From assembly GCA_023257325.1 (NCBI GenBank), contig JALRCP010000124.1, positions 1-7,667 on the forward strand: 7,667 nucleotides of DNA. Direction: 5' to 3'. Below, piece after piece: positions 7,231 through 7,667 of this stretch (its first letter is position 1; each line of letters starts with the position of its first letter). The position numbers and the translations under genes are program-made. The notes under the pieces are model-generated. The model had not been told where the DNA came from. It worked only from the letters and a program-made list of their open reading frames with translations, and made no database searches. The stretch is from Polynucleobacter sp. (lineage in GTDB: Bacteria; Pseudomonadota; Gammaproteobacteria; Burkholderiales; Burkholderiaceae).

Positions 7231-7667
7231 TAGCGACGACCTTTACGAACACTTAATTCATGCCCTTTCGATTTGGCATTGCTTGATTTTTTTGGTTTTC
7301 TACCAGCTTTTGCAGCAGTGGTCTTCTTGGCTCCTCGTCCAGCACTTGATTTGGCAGACGCACCTCCCTGAGAGCTAACCGATGATGTGTTGGAGCGACG
7401 AGCCTCCTGATGAGAGCCCCCTCGGGCCAATGTTTTATTCGAAGATTTTTTAGCAGTGGCCGAACTCTTGGATGAGCGACCACCGCGACCACTCTCATAA
7501 CTAAAGCGATCTCGTTCACTCACCCCAACACCAGCAACGCCATTGCGATCACCATTGGGTTTGACCAAACTGAACTCAATCCGTCGCGCGTCAAGGTCAA
7601 CACGACTAACCAACACGTGAACCCGATCAGTCAACCGGTAACGAATACCGGTTCTTTCGCCACGTAA
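7230..7667 (-). CDS. rnr: Ribonuclease R, C-terminal part (5' end outside the window)
   Basis: The frame enters from the right edge and ends with TAA at 7232-7230, giving 145 visible residues. The first 35 or so match the end of the RNase R S1 RNA-binding domain, including [20 protein letters not shown] and [13 protein letters not shown]. About 95 residues of low-complexity basic tail follow, rich in Ser, Lys, Arg, Gly and Ala and ending [12 protein letters not shown]. RNase R is the 3'-to-5' hydrolytic exoribonuclease of the RNB/RNase II family that degrades structured RNA. Lys-rich C-terminal tails are known in the family and help with unwinding and ribosome association. The catalytic RNB domain is not in the window. 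The in-frame TTG at 7634 codes an internal Leu of the S1 domain and is not a start. The rnr-rlmB order is the same as in many Proteobacteria. Confidence 0.92.
   Translation of the reverse strand, partial: LRGERTGIRYRLTDRVHVLVSRVDLDARRIEFSLVKPNGDRNGVAGVGVSERDRFSYESGRGGRSSKSSATAKKSSNKTLARGGSHQEARRSNTSSVSSQGGASAKSSAGRGAKKTTAAKAGRKPKKSSNAKSKGHELSVRKGRR
7240..7244 (-). promoter_or_regulatory. Ribosome binding site of rlmB within the end of rnr
   Basis: AAAGG on the minus strand lies 9 nt upstream of the rlmB ATG, inside the last codons of rnr. Together with the TAATG junction it supports the start at 7230 over the internal ATG at codon 23, and suggests re-initiation by ribosomes finishing rnr. 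Confidence 0.65.

Noticed and set aside
7253..7519. 88-codon minus-strand frame in a second phase of the rnr tail
   Set aside because: Low-complexity coding sequence readily leaves alternative frames open; no start signal or domain supports it.
1..7667. Mobile element, CRISPR array, defence system or other novel system
   Set aside because: Every sizeable reading frame belongs to a well-known housekeeping family. No direct-repeat arrays, transposase or integrase motifs, tRNA-edge sites or composition breaks were seen.

Overview
This is an ordinary chromosomal housekeeping segment from a moderate-GC, AT-leaning betaproteobacterium. Gene content, order and protein sequences fit a Burkholderiaceae member, most likely Polynucleobacter or a close relative. 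That placement rests on remembered protein similarity plus base composition, not on a search. I see no phage, transposon, CRISPR array, tRNA or rRNA, and no new defence or mobile system. Coding density is very high: no gene-free gap exceeds about 80 bases.

Layout, left to right: (1) 1-2981, minus: hrpA, a DEAH-box RNA helicase whose C-terminal end lies beyond the left edge. (2) 2983-4320, plus: argA, N-acetylglutamate synthase, head-to-head with hrpA and separated from it by one base. (3) 4353-4625, plus: yggX, Fe(II)-trafficking protein, downstream of argA in an apparent operon. (4) 4647-4676: a strong bidirectional intrinsic terminator between convergent yggX and rpiA. (5) 4703-5395, minus: rpiA, ribose-5-phosphate isomerase A. 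(6) 5396-5466: a 71-bp divergent promoter region. (7) 5467-6414, plus: tal, transaldolase. (8) 6430-7230, minus: rlmB, 23S rRNA Gm2251 methyltransferase, convergent with tal across 15 bp. (9) 7230-7667, minus: the C-terminal end of rnr (RNase R), which overlaps the rlmB start in a TAATG junction.

Functionally the window joins three themes. RNA and ribosome metabolism is represented by hrpA, rnr and rlmB. The non-oxidative pentose phosphate pathway is represented by the divergent pair rpiA and tal. The first step of arginine synthesis (argA) is paired with an iron-handling and oxidative-stress protein (yggX).

The signal most worth a second look is in the translation starts. The three promoter-proximal genes whose starts are fixed by upstream in-frame stops (argA, rpiA, tal) have no recognisable Shine-Dalgarno sequence. 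Two of them (argA, tal) have a -10-like hexamer ending 7-8 nt before the ATG, the geometry expected of leaderless mRNAs. The two operon-internal genes (yggX, rlmB) have clear Shine-Dalgarno sequences.
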